Source of the DNA: SHAN690 sp040221375
GTDB lineage: Bacteria; Bacteroidota; Bacteroidia; Flavobacteriales_G; Salibacteraceae
DNA: 64,000 bases
NCBI GenBank assembly: GCA_040221375.1
Contig: JAVKEP010000019.1
Span: forward strand, 1-64,000
Direction: 5' to 3'
Shown here: in pieces, positions 16,693-25,034 of the stretch
How positions within the stretch are numbered: position 1 is the first letter of the stretch
Layout of the letters: the number at the start of each line of letters is the position of its first letter
The notes under the pieces: generated by a model
The model's database searches: none
Told to the model about the DNA's origin: nothing
The model's input: the letters and a program-made list of their open reading frames with translations, nothing else
Program-made: the position numbers and the translations under genes

Positions 16693-18122
16693 TTTTTTGA
16701 TGTATTTGCTTCGGCAAGACCGAGTTCTTTCGCTTTATCCATCATATAAGCGAATGCAGCTTCGTATTCATTCTTAATCTCTCCTTCAAGGATCGCTTCG
16801 CGAATGGCTTTTTTTAGCACACCAACCTCACGCCCCGGTGGTAACCCGAAGGTATCCATAATCTCTTTACCTCCGATCGGAGGTTGCCAGTTCTTCATTT
16901 TATCGCTTTCCTCAACCTCTTTGCATTTCTCCCTGACCCGTTGAAAATTCTCTAGGAAACGCTTCACCTTGAATTCATTCTTCGAAGTGATGTCTGACTC
17001 ACACAGGATCATGAGCGCGTCGAGGTCGTCGCCGGCGTCAAAGAGCAATCTTCGAATCCCTGAATCGCTCACTGTATCCTTGCTCAATGCAATGGGGCGT
17101 AGATGCAGGCGAACCATTTTCTGAACGAATTTCATCTTGTGATCCAACGGAAGTTTTAGTCCCCGAAAAATACGAGGCGTCATCTTGGCGCCGAGGTCCT
17201 CGTGTCCGTGAAATGTCCAGCCGTGTTGCGGGTCAAATCGCTTGGTATCTGGCTTGGCGATGTCGTGTAAGATGGCCGCCCAACGCAACCAAAGATTGTC
17301 GCTTCGTTCGGCCACGTTGTCTAGAACCTGTAGCGTGTGATAAAAGTTGTCTTTGTGGCCGATGCCGTCTTTTACTTCCGCGCCGTGCAGTTCAACCATC
17401 TTCGGGAACACGAGGTGCAGAAGGCCAGTTTTGAAGAGCAGCTTGAATCCTAGACTGGGCCGATCGGCCTCTATGATTTTGTTCAACTCCACGGTAATGC
17501 GCTCTTGAGAAACAATCTTGATGCGCTCTTTTTGGGTAGAAATCGCCTGCAACGATGCTTCGTCGATTTGGAATCCCAGTTGGGTGGCGAAGCGAATGGC
17601 CCGCATCATTCGCAGCGGATCGTCTGAATAGGTTTGAACGGGATCCAAGGGAGTGATCAATCGGCGCTCCACCAGGTCATTCATGCCTCCAAACGGATCA
17701 ATGATCGTCCCGAAATCGTCGTGGTTGAGGCCGATGGAAAGTGCGTTGATCGTAAAATCCCTCCGGCTACGGTCTTGTTCCAGGGTGCCATCTTCTACCA
17801 CCGGTTTGCGCGAGTCATAGCGGTACGATTCTTTCCGGGCTCCCACGATCTCGAATTCGATGTCGTCGTGCCGAAACATAGCGGTTCCAAAGCGTTTGAA
17901 AAAACTGACTTTAGTGCCGTGGAGCTTTTTCGACAATGCATGGGCAAAATCAATTCCGCTGCCTTCCACCACGATATCGATGTCCTTGGAAGGACGATCC
18001 AGCAACAAGTCGCGCACGAATCCGCCTACGATGAATGCGCGGGTATTCATCTCAACCGCTGCCTCACGAATGCTGTGGTAGATCGGCTGATCGATGAATC
18101 GGCGTATTTGTTCTGGGGTCAT
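16689..18122 (-). CDS. cca: CCA-adding tRNA nucleotidyltransferase with HD domain
   Basis: A 477-residue class II nucleotidyltransferase. The head domain has GGFVRDLLLDRPSKDIDIVV with the metal-binding DxD, then RDFTINAL and DPLRMMRAIRFATQLGF. A central HD phosphohydrolase-type domain shows WAAILHDIAKPDTK and GHEDLGAK. The family comprises CCA-adding enzymes and poly(A) polymerases. Because the tRNA gene seen here lacks an encoded CCA, CCA addition is the likely role. Start and stop overlap its neighbours by 4 bases each. Confidence 0.93.
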   Translation of the reverse strand: MTPEQIRRFIDQPIYHSIREAAVEMNTRAFIVGGFVRDLLLDRPSKDIDIVVEGSGIDFAHALSKKLHGTKVSFFKRFGTAMFRHDDIEFEIVGARKESYRYDSRKPVVEDGTLEQDRSRRDFTINALSIGLNHDDFGTIIDPFGGMNDLVERRLITPLDPVQTYSDDPLRMMRAIRFATQLGFQIDEASLQAISTQKERIKIVSQERITVELNKIIEADRPSLGFKLLFKTGLLHLVFPKMVELHGAEVKDGIGHKDNFYHTLQVLDNVAERSDNLWLRWAAILHDIAKPDTKRFDPQHGWTFHGHEDLGAKMTPRIFRGLKLPLDHKMKFVQKMVRLHLRPIALSKDTVSDSGIRRLLFDAGDDLDALMILCESDITSKNEFKVKRFLENFQRVREKCKEVEESDKMKNWQPPIGGKEIMDTFGLPPGREVGVLKKAIREAILEGEIKNEYEAAFAYMMDKAKELGLAEANTSKK

Positions 18123-18592
18123 TTTTGGCGAATGAGCTTGAATGATCCGTCTCTGTATTGCTCAAAGCAATCGGCGTATCGTTCAATTTCAACCAACAGC
18201 TCTTGCTCAAAACGGGGGTGCAAAGGTAAGTGCTTATTCCCATGTTCTACAGCTGGATTGCCTCCTTGTGTCGCAGGATGGAGTACTACTGCCAGTGGCC
18301 TGCGCGCATTCAGCGCTACCTGGCCCAAGGCGTCGTCCAGATCGGCGATGAGGTTGACCCACTCGCCGTCGGCCAACTCAACCCGACACTGAAGGCGTTC
18401 GCCGCCGTCGAGGATTTGGAAGAGGGCATCCAGATAGGGGGCATCGGGCAACACAGATCGCACCTGATCTTCGGAGCCGCAAATAACGACATGTGCGTCT
18501 TGTCCTGTATAGGCTTCCAACGCAAGGGTGGGGGAGGTCAATCGGCCGCCTTCTCGCAAGCACTTCGAAGCGTCAGCGTTGGGTTTAAACAT
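18119..18592 (-). CDS. Hypothetical protein
   Basis: A 157-residue soluble protein that I do not recognise. No signal peptide or membrane segment is seen. It contains VVICGSEDQVRSVLPDAPYL, LADGEWVNLIADLDDALGQ and VVLHPATQGGNPAVEHGN, suggesting a compact alpha/beta fold. That it is real is supported by overlaps of 8 bases with the upstream glycosyltransferase and 4 bases with the downstream CCA-adding enzyme, in an otherwise gap-free operon. The opposite strand is also open here, so coding strand was judged from the operon context. Confidence 0.65.
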   Translation of the reverse strand: MFKPNADASKCLREGGRLTSPTLALEAYTGQDAHVVICGSEDQVRSVLPDAPYLDALFQILDGGERLQCRVELADGEWVNLIADLDDALGQVALNARRPLAVVLHPATQGGNPAVEHGNKHLPLHPRFEQELLVEIERYADCFEQYRDGSFKLIRQK

Positions 18593-19577
18593 CTTCGACG
18601 ATTTCGTCTATAGGAATGGTAGTTGCGCATTTAAAATGCTTCTTGGGGCATACTGCATGGCCGTGCAATCCACAAGGCCGACAATCCAAGGATTCCTTCG
18701 TCTCGATGATTTTTGCATCCTCAGAAAGTGGACCGAAGCCAAACTGGGGGACGGTGCTGCAAAAGATGGCGCGCACCGGGGCGTTCATTGCTGAGGCCAA
18801 ATGCATCGGAGCCGAATCGTTGACGTAGTTCATCACCGCTCCTTTCATCAGTGCAGCGCTTTGAAGCAACGATAGCTTTCCGGCGAGATTGGTCACGCTG
18901 GGATGAGCCGTTTGTTGGATGAGCGATGCACACTGGGCTTTGTCTTCAGGCGCCCCGAGGAGGTAGATGCTTTGGTCCTGCGGAAGTGCGTCCATCAACT
19001 CGATCCACTTTCCTGCCGGCCACTGTTTGGTAAACCAGACGGAAGAAGGGGCAATGCAGCGATAGGGAGTCGCGATGTATTCTTTGATCGCTAAGGCATC
19101 GGTTGGAGAAGGATAGAGTCGAGGGTTCAAGACCGGCTGATCGCCGATTAAGGTACTTATCACTCGGGCGTTCCGTTCGATTTCATGGACGCCGTCAAAG
19201 GAATGTACCGCCGTCTGCGTAAAGAGCCGGCTCATTGGATTTTTTCTGAATCCCAGTTTAATGGGAGCATCCGAATATGCCACTAACGCTCCTGAACTCG
19301 CGAAACGATGCAAGTTGATGACCACGGCGTATTTATTGGAGCGTATTTGTTGCATCAGACGAAGGAGGTCGCCGTATTTTTTTCTTCCCTTGTTCCAGAC
19401 CAACGTGTTCCTTAGAAAAGGGTGGTCGATGAGTAAGGGTTCATTGCCTTTTTTAACCAATGCATCCAATTGCGCGTCCGGAAAAGCGGCATGCAGCGTT
19501 TCCAAGACGCTGGTAGCGAGGATCACATCTCCGATAAAGGAGGTTTGAATGACGAGTATGGCATTCGGAAGCTTCAA
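18585..19577 (-). CDS. Glycosyltransferase family 9 protein (heptosyltransferase-like)
   Basis: A 330-residue GT-B enzyme of the ADP-heptose:LPS heptosyltransferase family. Features: N-terminal ILVIQTSFIGDVILATSVLE, central CIAPSSVWFTKQWP, and the C-terminal donor-site motif YVNDSAPMHLASAMNAPV. A Cys-rich end CRPCGLHGHAVCPKKHFKC is usual in the WaaF branch. It probably transfers a heptose or similar sugar during lipopolysaccharide core synthesis at the inner membrane; the sugar is not certain. It starts within the end of dapD (4-base overlap). Confidence 0.9.
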   Translation of the reverse strand: MKLPNAILVIQTSFIGDVILATSVLETLHAAFPDAQLDALVKKGNEPLLIDHPFLRNTLVWNKGRKKYGDLLRLMQQIRSNKYAVVINLHRFASSGALVAYSDAPIKLGFRKNPMSRLFTQTAVHSFDGVHEIERNARVISTLIGDQPVLNPRLYPSPTDALAIKEYIATPYRCIAPSSVWFTKQWPAGKWIELMDALPQDQSIYLLGAPEDKAQCASLIQQTAHPSVTNLAGKLSLLQSAALMKGAVMNYVNDSAPMHLASAMNAPVRAIFCSTVPQFGFGPLSEDAKIIETKESLDCRPCGLHGHAVCPKKHFKCATTIPIDEIVEDV

Positions 19578-20395
19578 ACGGCTACTTGAAAATCGCGCAG
19601 TACATCGTTGAGCGACGTTTTTTTATCGGTACTCGCTTTGCGTTTTCCGATGATCAAGGCGCAAGGAACATTGTACTCACCTGCTGGAAACTGCTTTGCA
19701 TAACTGCCAGGAATGACTACCGATCGTGCGGGGACGCGTCCTTTCATTTCGACCGGTTCGTCGCCGGTAACGTCGATGATCTTCGTAGACATGGTCAACA
19801 CGACATTGGCGCCCAATACCGCCTCTGTTTCTACGCGAACGCCTTCCACAACGATGCATCGCGATCCGATGAAGCAGTTGTCTTCAATGATGACTGGAGC
19901 CGCTTGAACGGGTTCCAATACACCTCCGATGCCAACGCCACCACTGAGGTGAACGTTTTTGCCGATTTGTGCACAGCTGCCAACCGTTGCCCACGTATCT
20001 ACCATGGAACCTTCGTCTACGTACGCACCAATGTTAATGTAGGACGGCATCATCACCACACCGCGCGAGATGTACGCGCCATAGCGAGCAATGGCATGCG
20101 GGACAACCCGGATGCCTTTGGCGGCGTAATCTTTTTTAAGCGCCATTTTATCGTAGAATTCAAATGGGCCCACCTGAATTTGCTCCATTTTACGAATCGG
20201 GAAGTAGAGGATGACAGCCTTCTTCACCCAGTCGTTTACTTTCCAATCGCCCCCATCGGGTTCTGCCGTGCGCAAGGTTCCTTCGTCGAGCGACTTGACT
20301 ACGCCTTCGATCGCTGCAATGGTGGCAGGGTTTTTTAGTAGGCTTCTGTCTTCCCAAGCCGCGTTGACAGCGGTTTCTAATTCTTGTCTATTCAT
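19574..20395 (-). CDS. dapD: Tetrahydrodipicolinate N-succinyltransferase
   Basis: Transfers succinyl from succinyl-CoA to tetrahydrodipicolinate in the succinylase branch of lysine/meso-diaminopimelate synthesis. The 273 residues from MNRQELE agree with the family; the open frame extends upstream across the promoter region, so that later ATG is used. The left-handed beta-helix hexapeptides are visible (RGVVMMPSYINIGAYVDEGS, VDTWATVGSCAQIGKNVHLS, GVGIGGVLEP, ENCFIGSRC). It is the first gene of the minus-strand operon and is divergent from ruvX. Confidence 0.95.
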   Translation of the reverse strand: MNRQELETAVNAAWEDRSLLKNPATIAAIEGVVKSLDEGTLRTAEPDGGDWKVNDWVKKAVILYFPIRKMEQIQVGPFEFYDKMALKKDYAAKGIRVVPHAIARYGAYISRGVVMMPSYINIGAYVDEGSMVDTWATVGSCAQIGKNVHLSGGVGIGGVLEPVQAAPVIIEDNCFIGSRCIVVEGVRVETEAVLGANVVLTMSTKIIDVTGDEPVEMKGRVPARSVVIPGSYAKQFPAGEYNVPCALIIGKRKASTDKKTSLNDVLRDFQVAV

Positions 20396-20424
20396 CGCCA
20401 TTGGCTCATTTTCGTTGTGCAATG

Positions 20425-20432
20425 CAAAAGTA
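20425..20432 (-). promoter_or_regulatory. Promoter -7 box of the dapD operon
   Basis: Read on the minus strand, TACTTTTG matches TAnnTTTG and ends 29 bases before the dapD ATG. It is the likely promoter for the seven-gene dapD to ywqK run. Confidence 0.65.
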
Positions 20433-20470
20433 AGCGTTGACCTTTGCCGCCCTATGAGTTTTTCAAAACG

Positions 20471-20478
20471 TACCTTTG
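20471..20478 (+). promoter_or_regulatory. Promoter -7 box of ruvX-def
   Basis: TACCTTTG, exact TAnnTTTG, ends 5 bases before the ruvX ATG; a possible -33 TTTG is at 20443-20446 with 24 bases between. The transcript would start at or within a base or two of the ATG. Confidence 0.65.
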
Positions 20479-20483
20479 AATCC

Positions 20484-20894
20484 ATGGGAAGAACACTAGC
20501 GATCGACTATGGAACAAGGCGTTGCGGCCTTGCCATTTCAGATCCTATGGGCATGATTGCCAATGGTCTTCCTACCTCTGAAACGGATCAATTGTTTGCG
20601 CGGCTGGAAGCCCTCGATAAGGATCCGGGATTCGAAGGCATCGTAATCGGTCTTCCTCTGATGCATTCAGGCGAAGTTTCGGACGTTGAAGGTGAGATTC
20701 AAAAAACCATCATCAAGCTCAATCAGCGATTTCCCGGCAAAGCCATCCATCGATTCGACGAGCGCTTCACGAGCAAGATTGCCATGCAAACGATGATAAC
20801 GGCTGGGGCGACCAAGAAACAACGCCGCGAGAAAGGCAACGTAGATAAAGTGAGCGCAACATTAATTTTGCAAGAATATTTGAATTCCATCTAG
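20484..20894 (+). CDS. ruvX: Putative pre-16S rRNA nuclease (YqgF/RuvX)
   Basis: A 136-residue RNase H-fold protein of the YqgF family, involved in 16S rRNA 5' end maturation. Motifs: MGRTLAIDYGTRRCGLAISD at the start with the first catalytic Asp, GIVIGLPLM in the middle, IHRFDERFTSKIA with the second acidic pair, and the late KVSATLILQEYL with the family's D/S region. The start is the ATG at 20484 following the promoter; an upstream open frame crosses the dapD promoter and is not coding. It is followed immediately by def. Confidence 0.93.
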   Translation: MGRTLAIDYGTRRCGLAISDPMGMIANGLPTSETDQLFARLEALDKDPGFEGIVIGLPLMHSGEVSDVEGEIQKTIIKLNQRFPGKAIHRFDERFTSKIAMQTMITAGATKKQRREKGNVDKVSATLILQEYLNSI

Positions 20895-21476
20895 ATGATT
20901 TTACCGATTGTAGCATACGGTGACCCAGTGCTGAAGAAGGAAGCAGAGGAAATCAATCCCGACTATCCGAAGCTCAAAGAATTGATCGAAAACATGTTCG
21001 AAACCATGGAAGCTGCATCGGGCGTGGGCTTGGCTGCGCCGCAAATCGGTCTGTCGATTCGCTTGTTCATTGTAGATACGTCGCCATTTGTTGATGACGA
21101 CGAAGACGATGAAGAAATGCTTGATTTAAAAGGATTTCGCAGAGTGTTTATCAACCCTATCATTCTGGATGAGGAGGGAGAGAAATGGAATTTTAACGAA
21201 GGTTGCCTGAGCATTCCTGGCGTGAGAGAAGACGTGTCGCGCAGGCCCAAGATTACAATTGAGTACTACGACGAGCAATTCAACTTAATCGAAGAAACAT
21301 ACGAAGGATTGAGGGCCCGAGTGATTCAACACGAGTACGACCACGTGGATGGCATCTTGTTTACCGATCGGCTCAACCCTTTGAGGAAACAGTTTTTGCG
21401 GAAAAAGCTTGAAAACATCTCTAGGGGCGTGGTCGATGTAGAGTATAGAATGAAGTTTCCTAAATTGAGAAGATAG
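20895..21476 (+). CDS. def: Peptide deformylase
   Basis: Fe/Zn enzyme that removes the N-formyl group from nascent proteins. All three family motifs are present: GVGLAAPQIG, EGCLSIPG (metal Cys) and QHEYDHVDG (metal His pair). At 193 residues it contains a short acidic insert DDDEDDEEMLDLKG between motifs one and two, which is not in the E. coli enzyme but similar inserts occur in Bacteroidota. The ATG directly follows the ruvX stop codon. Confidence 0.96.
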   Translation: MILPIVAYGDPVLKKEAEEINPDYPKLKELIENMFETMEAASGVGLAAPQIGLSIRLFIVDTSPFVDDDEDDEEMLDLKGFRRVFINPIILDEEGEKWNFNEGCLSIPGVREDVSRRPKITIEYYDEQFNLIEETYEGLRARVIQHEYDHVDGILFTDRLNPLRKQFLRKKLENISRGVVDVEYRMKFPKLRR

Positions 21477-22091
21477 ATGATGAAAAAATGGATGTTGATC
21501 TGTGCTCTGCCCTTGATGGTAGCAGCGTGCACGAATGGAACTGAGAACGATTCAGCCGCGGGAGAGAAAGCAACGGAAGTAAAGGCGATGCAATCCAAAG
21601 AAGAACGGCAATCTGAGATCGCTTCCATGGAAAAGGAAGTGGCGAGTTTGATCCGAAGCGAACGGACCGATCTGCTCGACTCCAAAGCAGACCGCTTACT
21701 CAAACGTTACAGGGATTACATCGGAGCGAATCCGAGGGATTCGGTAACGGCAGAATATTTGTTCAAAGCAGCCGATTTGAGCGTGGGAGTAGGACGCTAC
21801 CAAGCCGCCATCAATCACCTCGACCGACTCAATTCCGATTTCCCGAGCTTTCGTAAGAACGTGGAGATGTGGCTCTTCAAAGGATTCATCTACGAGACCT
21901 ATATGAACGACCACGCCAAAGCGGTTAAGACCTACCAAAGCATTTTGGACCGTTTTCCTAACCACCGTCTAGCGGCAGATGCACGGGCTTCCATCGAAAA
22001 CCTCAGCATGAGCCAAGAAGAAATGCTCGAGAAATTCAGGAAAATGAATGAAGGGACGTCCGCTAAGCCAAAGGATTCACAGGGTCAATAA
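21477..22091 (+). CDS. TPR-containing lipoprotein
   Basis: A 204-residue lipoprotein (MVAAC lipobox, Cys19) with a low-complexity Glu/Lys-rich linker and then helical repeats of the TPR/BamD type (AEYLFKAADLSVGVGRYQAA, then GFIYETYMNDHAKAVKTYQS, and FPNHRLAADARASIENL). It may act as an envelope scaffold; the partner is unknown. The first ATG touches the def stop codon; the next codon is also ATG. The 3' end overlaps the convergent cdaA-like gene by 15 bases. Confidence 0.82.
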   Translation: MMKKWMLICALPLMVAACTNGTENDSAAGEKATEVKAMQSKEERQSEIASMEKEVASLIRSERTDLLDSKADRLLKRYRDYIGANPRDSVTAEYLFKAADLSVGVGRYQAAINHLDRLNSDFPSFRKNVEMWLFKGFIYETYMNDHAKAVKTYQSILDRFPNHRLAADARASIENLSMSQEEMLEKFRKMNEGTSAKPKDSQGQ

Positions 22092-22877
22092 TTCTTGCAC
22101 CCGATTCCTGAACCCGAGCTTGTCGCTGGGGCTGTCTACGATGCCCGAGTGAACGATGCTGATTTCTCCCGTTTCTTCGCTCACTAGTATTGCTACTACG
22201 TCCAATTCTTCCGTGGCTCCGATTGCCGCTTTGTGTCGCATGCCGTACGCTGATGGCAAATTGTGCTTTTGGGTAAGCGGCAACATGCAACTCGCACCGA
22301 CGATTCTATTGGCCCGCATTACTACGGCGCCATCGTGCAATGGGCTGTTCTTGAAAAAAATACTCTCGAGCAAGGCCGCGTTCATTTCGGCGTTCATCTT
22401 TCTACCGCTGTCGATGATGGATTGTAAATCGGCGTTGCGCTCAATGACGATGAGGGCTCCCATTTTCTGCTTGGCGAGGTTGTAAACGGCTTCCGACAAG
22501 GCGTGTATATTGGTCGACACCTTTTGGTCTGACTTGCCGAGGTAGGTCCACAAGCCTCCGCGTGCTCCTATGTTTCTGAAGAATCCAGAATTGCCAATTG
22601 CTAGCAAGAAGCGACGGATTTCTTGTTGAAAGACGATGATGAGGGCAATGACTCCTACGTTGATGAACTGCCGAAATATCTGACTCATCAACTCCATCTC
22701 CAATGCCGTAACGGTCAGCCAAAGAAGGTAAATGCTGAGTACGCCAAAGAAGATACGAATCGCAATGGTGCCCCGGATCAGTTCGTACAGTTTGAACAGC
22801 AAGAAACTGACCAATAGAATATCGATGAGATCGAGGATACCAAACGGCAAGAATCCGAAAAAATCTATGCTTCCCAT
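22077..22877 (-). CDS. cdaA: Diadenylate cyclase CdaA
   Basis: Membrane-bound synthase of the second messenger c-di-AMP. The 266 residues contain three N-terminal membrane helices (about 10-30, 35-58, 63-80) and a DisA_N cyclase domain with LHDGAVVMRANRIVGASCML and YGMRHKAAIG. The second motif reads RHK, whereas many family members have RHR. The ATG at 22877 is preferred to an upstream TTG. c-di-AMP controls osmolyte transport and cell-wall homeostasis in the phyla where it has been studied. It converges on the TPR lipoprotein gene. Confidence 0.92.
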   Translation of the reverse strand: MGSIDFFGFLPFGILDLIDILLVSFLLFKLYELIRGTIAIRIFFGVLSIYLLWLTVTALEMELMSQIFRQFINVGVIALIIVFQQEIRRFLLAIGNSGFFRNIGARGGLWTYLGKSDQKVSTNIHALSEAVYNLAKQKMGALIVIERNADLQSIIDSGRKMNAEMNAALLESIFFKNSPLHDGAVVMRANRIVGASCMLPLTQKHNLPSAYGMRHKAAIGATEELDVVAILVSEETGEISIVHSGIVDSPSDKLGFRNRVQELLTL

Positions 22878-22975
22878 GCATTGCAATATTAAGCCCTTGG
22901 TTTGAGTCTTGGAAGTGCAATAAATGGGTATTGAGCGAGGCTATGGATGCATAGACAAAAGTCATACCCCGAAGC

Positions 22976-23006
22976 TTGTCTAACGAGCGTGGGTATTGTA
23001 CTTTCG
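22976..23006 (+). promoter_or_regulatory. Promoter of the peroxiredoxin gene
   Basis: TTG (22976-22978), 20 bases, TACTTTCG (22999-23006), a good Bacteroidota promoter match with one deviation in the -7 box. It leaves about 30 bases of leader before the ATG at 23042. Confidence 0.6.
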
Positions 23007-23041
23007 AGGCTTCAATTCAACAACAAGAAAAGCACAATAAA

Positions 23042-23671
23042 ATGGCAGTATTAGTAGGAAAGAAAGCACCTGGATTCAACGCATCAGCGGTGATCAATGG
23101 CGGGGAGATTGTAAAGGATTTCAACCTCGATCAGTTTGGAGGTAAGTACGTAATCCTCTTCTTCTACCCGAAAGATTTCACTTTCGTATGTCCAACCGAA
23201 CTTCACGCGTTTCAAGCGCGTTTGAACGATTTCAAAGAGCGTGGAGTAGAAGTGGTTGCCGTATCGACGGATACCGAGCAAAGCCATTGGGGTTGGTTGC
23301 AAATGAGCAAGGACCATGGCGGCATCAAAGGAGTTACGTATCCAATCGTAGCAGACACCAATAAAACCATCTCGCACAACTATGACGTGCTTGCAGGAGA
23401 CTTTTTCTACGATGAAGAAGGCATGTTGCAAGCAGAAGGAGAGCTGGTCGCGTACCGCGGACTCTTTTTAATCGATAAGGAGGGCGTGGTTCGTCACCAA
23501 TTGGTCAATGACCTTCCACTAGGAAGAAACGTAGACGAGGCCATCCGAGTAGTTGACGCGCTCCAATTCAACGAAGAGAACGGTGAAGTTTGTCCAGCAA
23601 ACTGGAGCAAAGGATCCGATGGAATGAAGGGAACGCACGAAGGTGTAGCGGATTACCTTTCTAAGAACTGA
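23042..23671 (+). CDS. 2-Cys peroxiredoxin (AhpC/Prx family)
   Basis: Thiol peroxidase reducing hydrogen and organic peroxides. The 209 residues from MAVLVGKKAPGFN hold the peroxidatic motif FYPKDFTFVCPTELHAF and the resolving-Cys motif GEVCPANWSKG near the C-terminus, which with GMKGTHEGV marks the typical 2-Cys class. The in-frame ATG further up would lie in the promoter. A strong terminator follows, so it is monocistronic. The electron donor may be the thioredoxin system, whose reductase gene is at 44457. Confidence 0.94.
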   Translation: MAVLVGKKAPGFNASAVINGGEIVKDFNLDQFGGKYVILFFYPKDFTFVCPTELHAFQARLNDFKERGVEVVAVSTDTEQSHWGWLQMSKDHGGIKGVTYPIVADTNKTISHNYDVLAGDFFYDEEGMLQAEGELVAYRGLFLIDKEGVVRHQLVNDLPLGRNVDEAIRVVDALQFNEENGEVCPANWSKGSDGMKGTHEGVADYLSKN

Positions 23672-23692
23672 GTCTAAACGCTAGTATTATTT

Positions 23693-23724
23693 AAAAGGCC
23701 TTCCCCACTGGAAGGCCTTTTTTT
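23693..23724. terminator. Bidirectional terminator
   Basis: AAAAGGCCTTCC, loop CCACT, GGAAGGCCTTTTTTT: a perfect stem with A-run on the left and T-run on the right. It ends the peroxiredoxin transcript and, on the other strand, sits directly after the stop codon of the convergent esterase gene. Confidence 0.9.
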
Positions 23725-24946
23725 ATTGTTTGATGATTCGCTCCAGGTGGATAAGCTGATCTCGTTGGAAAAGGAGCACGGAATATACTCCGGGACCAAG
23801 GGATGAGACATCGATGCCTGCGCTTGCTTCCACCGGCACGCTAAGCACCTGTCTGCCAGAAGCTTCAATGACTTGGATGTGGTCGACCCCAGGAAGGCCG
23901 TTGACGTGCAGCGATCCGAATGCCGGATTTGGAAATACAACAGGGGAGGAGGTCAATCGCCGGTTGTCATCGGTTCCAGACATTCGATCACAAATGGCGT
24001 ACTCCATAAATATCGCCGCGCTGTCTACCGCCAACGCGTAATCTGGAGCGTTGCTTCCATTTAAAAAATAGCTCACGTGCTGCGTGCTGTTCTCGATGGT
24101 AATGAGTTGCGATCGGATGCCTGCGGCCTTGGCCTTTTGGTTCACTTCGTAGCTCCCCCAAAGTTCTACGGGTGTGCCCATGGCATCACTGTGGTCGCGG
24201 TAGTACGGAACCACCCCATCGAGCTCATCGTGCACGCTAAACACAAGGGGTTCGCCGGAGTCGATCCAACGTGCGTCTTTCAATGCGCCCGAATAATTCA
24301 AAACGCCCAGGACGTCATCAGCGTATTGATGGTTAAAAGACGAATTTCCATGGATGCCACCGTTGGCTTGGAGGATGGAGTCGAAAGCTGGATGTCCTTG
24401 AATGTCCTGGGTGTCGAGAAATCCAGCGTGCAATGCGGTTATGGCCCCGGCCGATATTCCGCCTGCAAACACCAATTGGGTGTCGATGCCAAAGTCGTTG
24501 TTTGCCGCGGCGTCTTCCCTGAACCAACGAATGGCCGCCTTCATGTCCATCGTAGCCTTCAAGGCCACGTCAAAAACGACCAGGGAGTCCAGCGGCGTTG
24601 CGAACGCATCGTACAAGCGATAATCGATCGTGGCGGCTACGAAGCCTTTTTCTGCCAAGGCGATGCATAGCGGACGCATTTCTTTTCTCGAACCGACAAT
24701 GAAGCTGCCTCCATGCGCAAGTATCACCAGTGGACGGGCGAAGAAAAATTCGGCGTCAGGGAAATAGACATCCACGAGTAAATTTCGTTGGGTCCCACCG
24801 ATGGTAGTGTTGGCGGCGTATTGCACTCCGATTACCGAGTCCACATTGGTAAAGACGGATTCGATGTAGCGCGTGCCGTCGCAATGGACTTGAGCGGAGC
24901 CGAGCGTGCAGATGCACACGAGCAGGCAGGTGATGGGGTATTTCAC
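23723..24946 (-). CDS. Secreted alpha/beta-hydrolase (esterase) with T9SS sorting domain
   Basis: A 407-residue exported esterase/carboxylesterase-like protein. After a signal peptide (CLLVCICTLGSAQ) the catalytic domain shows the oxyanion motif VILAHGGSF, the nucleophile elbow FAGGISAGAIT with Ser, and TQHVSYFLNG with the likely His. The last ~75 residues form a T9SS type A sorting domain (VVFPNPAFGSLHVNGLPG, then GVYSVLLFQ and IIKQ). The hydrolase domain is of the feruloyl/acetyl-esterase type by resemblance, but the substrate is not known. It faces away from the permease gene at 25035. Confidence 0.88.
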   Translation of the reverse strand: MKYPITCLLVCICTLGSAQVHCDGTRYIESVFTNVDSVIGVQYAANTTIGGTQRNLLVDVYFPDAEFFFARPLVILAHGGSFIVGSRKEMRPLCIALAEKGFVAATIDYRLYDAFATPLDSLVVFDVALKATMDMKAAIRWFREDAAANNDFGIDTQLVFAGGISAGAITALHAGFLDTQDIQGHPAFDSILQANGGIHGNSSFNHQYADDVLGVLNYSGALKDARWIDSGEPLVFSVHDELDGVVPYYRDHSDAMGTPVELWGSYEVNQKAKAAGIRSQLITIENSTQHVSYFLNGSNAPDYALAVDSAAIFMEYAICDRMSGTDDNRRLTSSPVVFPNPAFGSLHVNGLPGVDHIQVIEASGRQVLSVPVEASAGIDVSSLGPGVYSVLLFQRDQLIHLERIIKQ

Positions 24947-25034
24947 AGCATGAAGATAATGAATGCCGACTACGCTAGAGCGATTCGCTACCGGTACTAG
25001 TTCAAATGCTTATTACACGCTTATCTTAGCTGCG

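Noticed and set aside
17634..18392. Plus-strand open frame of about 250 codons opposite cca
   Set aside because: It lies entirely over the CCA-adding enzyme and the following gene on the other strand; no family resemblance and no promoter-like start.
19586..20338. Plus-strand open frame of 250 codons opposite dapD
   Set aside because: It mirrors the hexapeptide repeats of DapD on the other strand and has no independent features.
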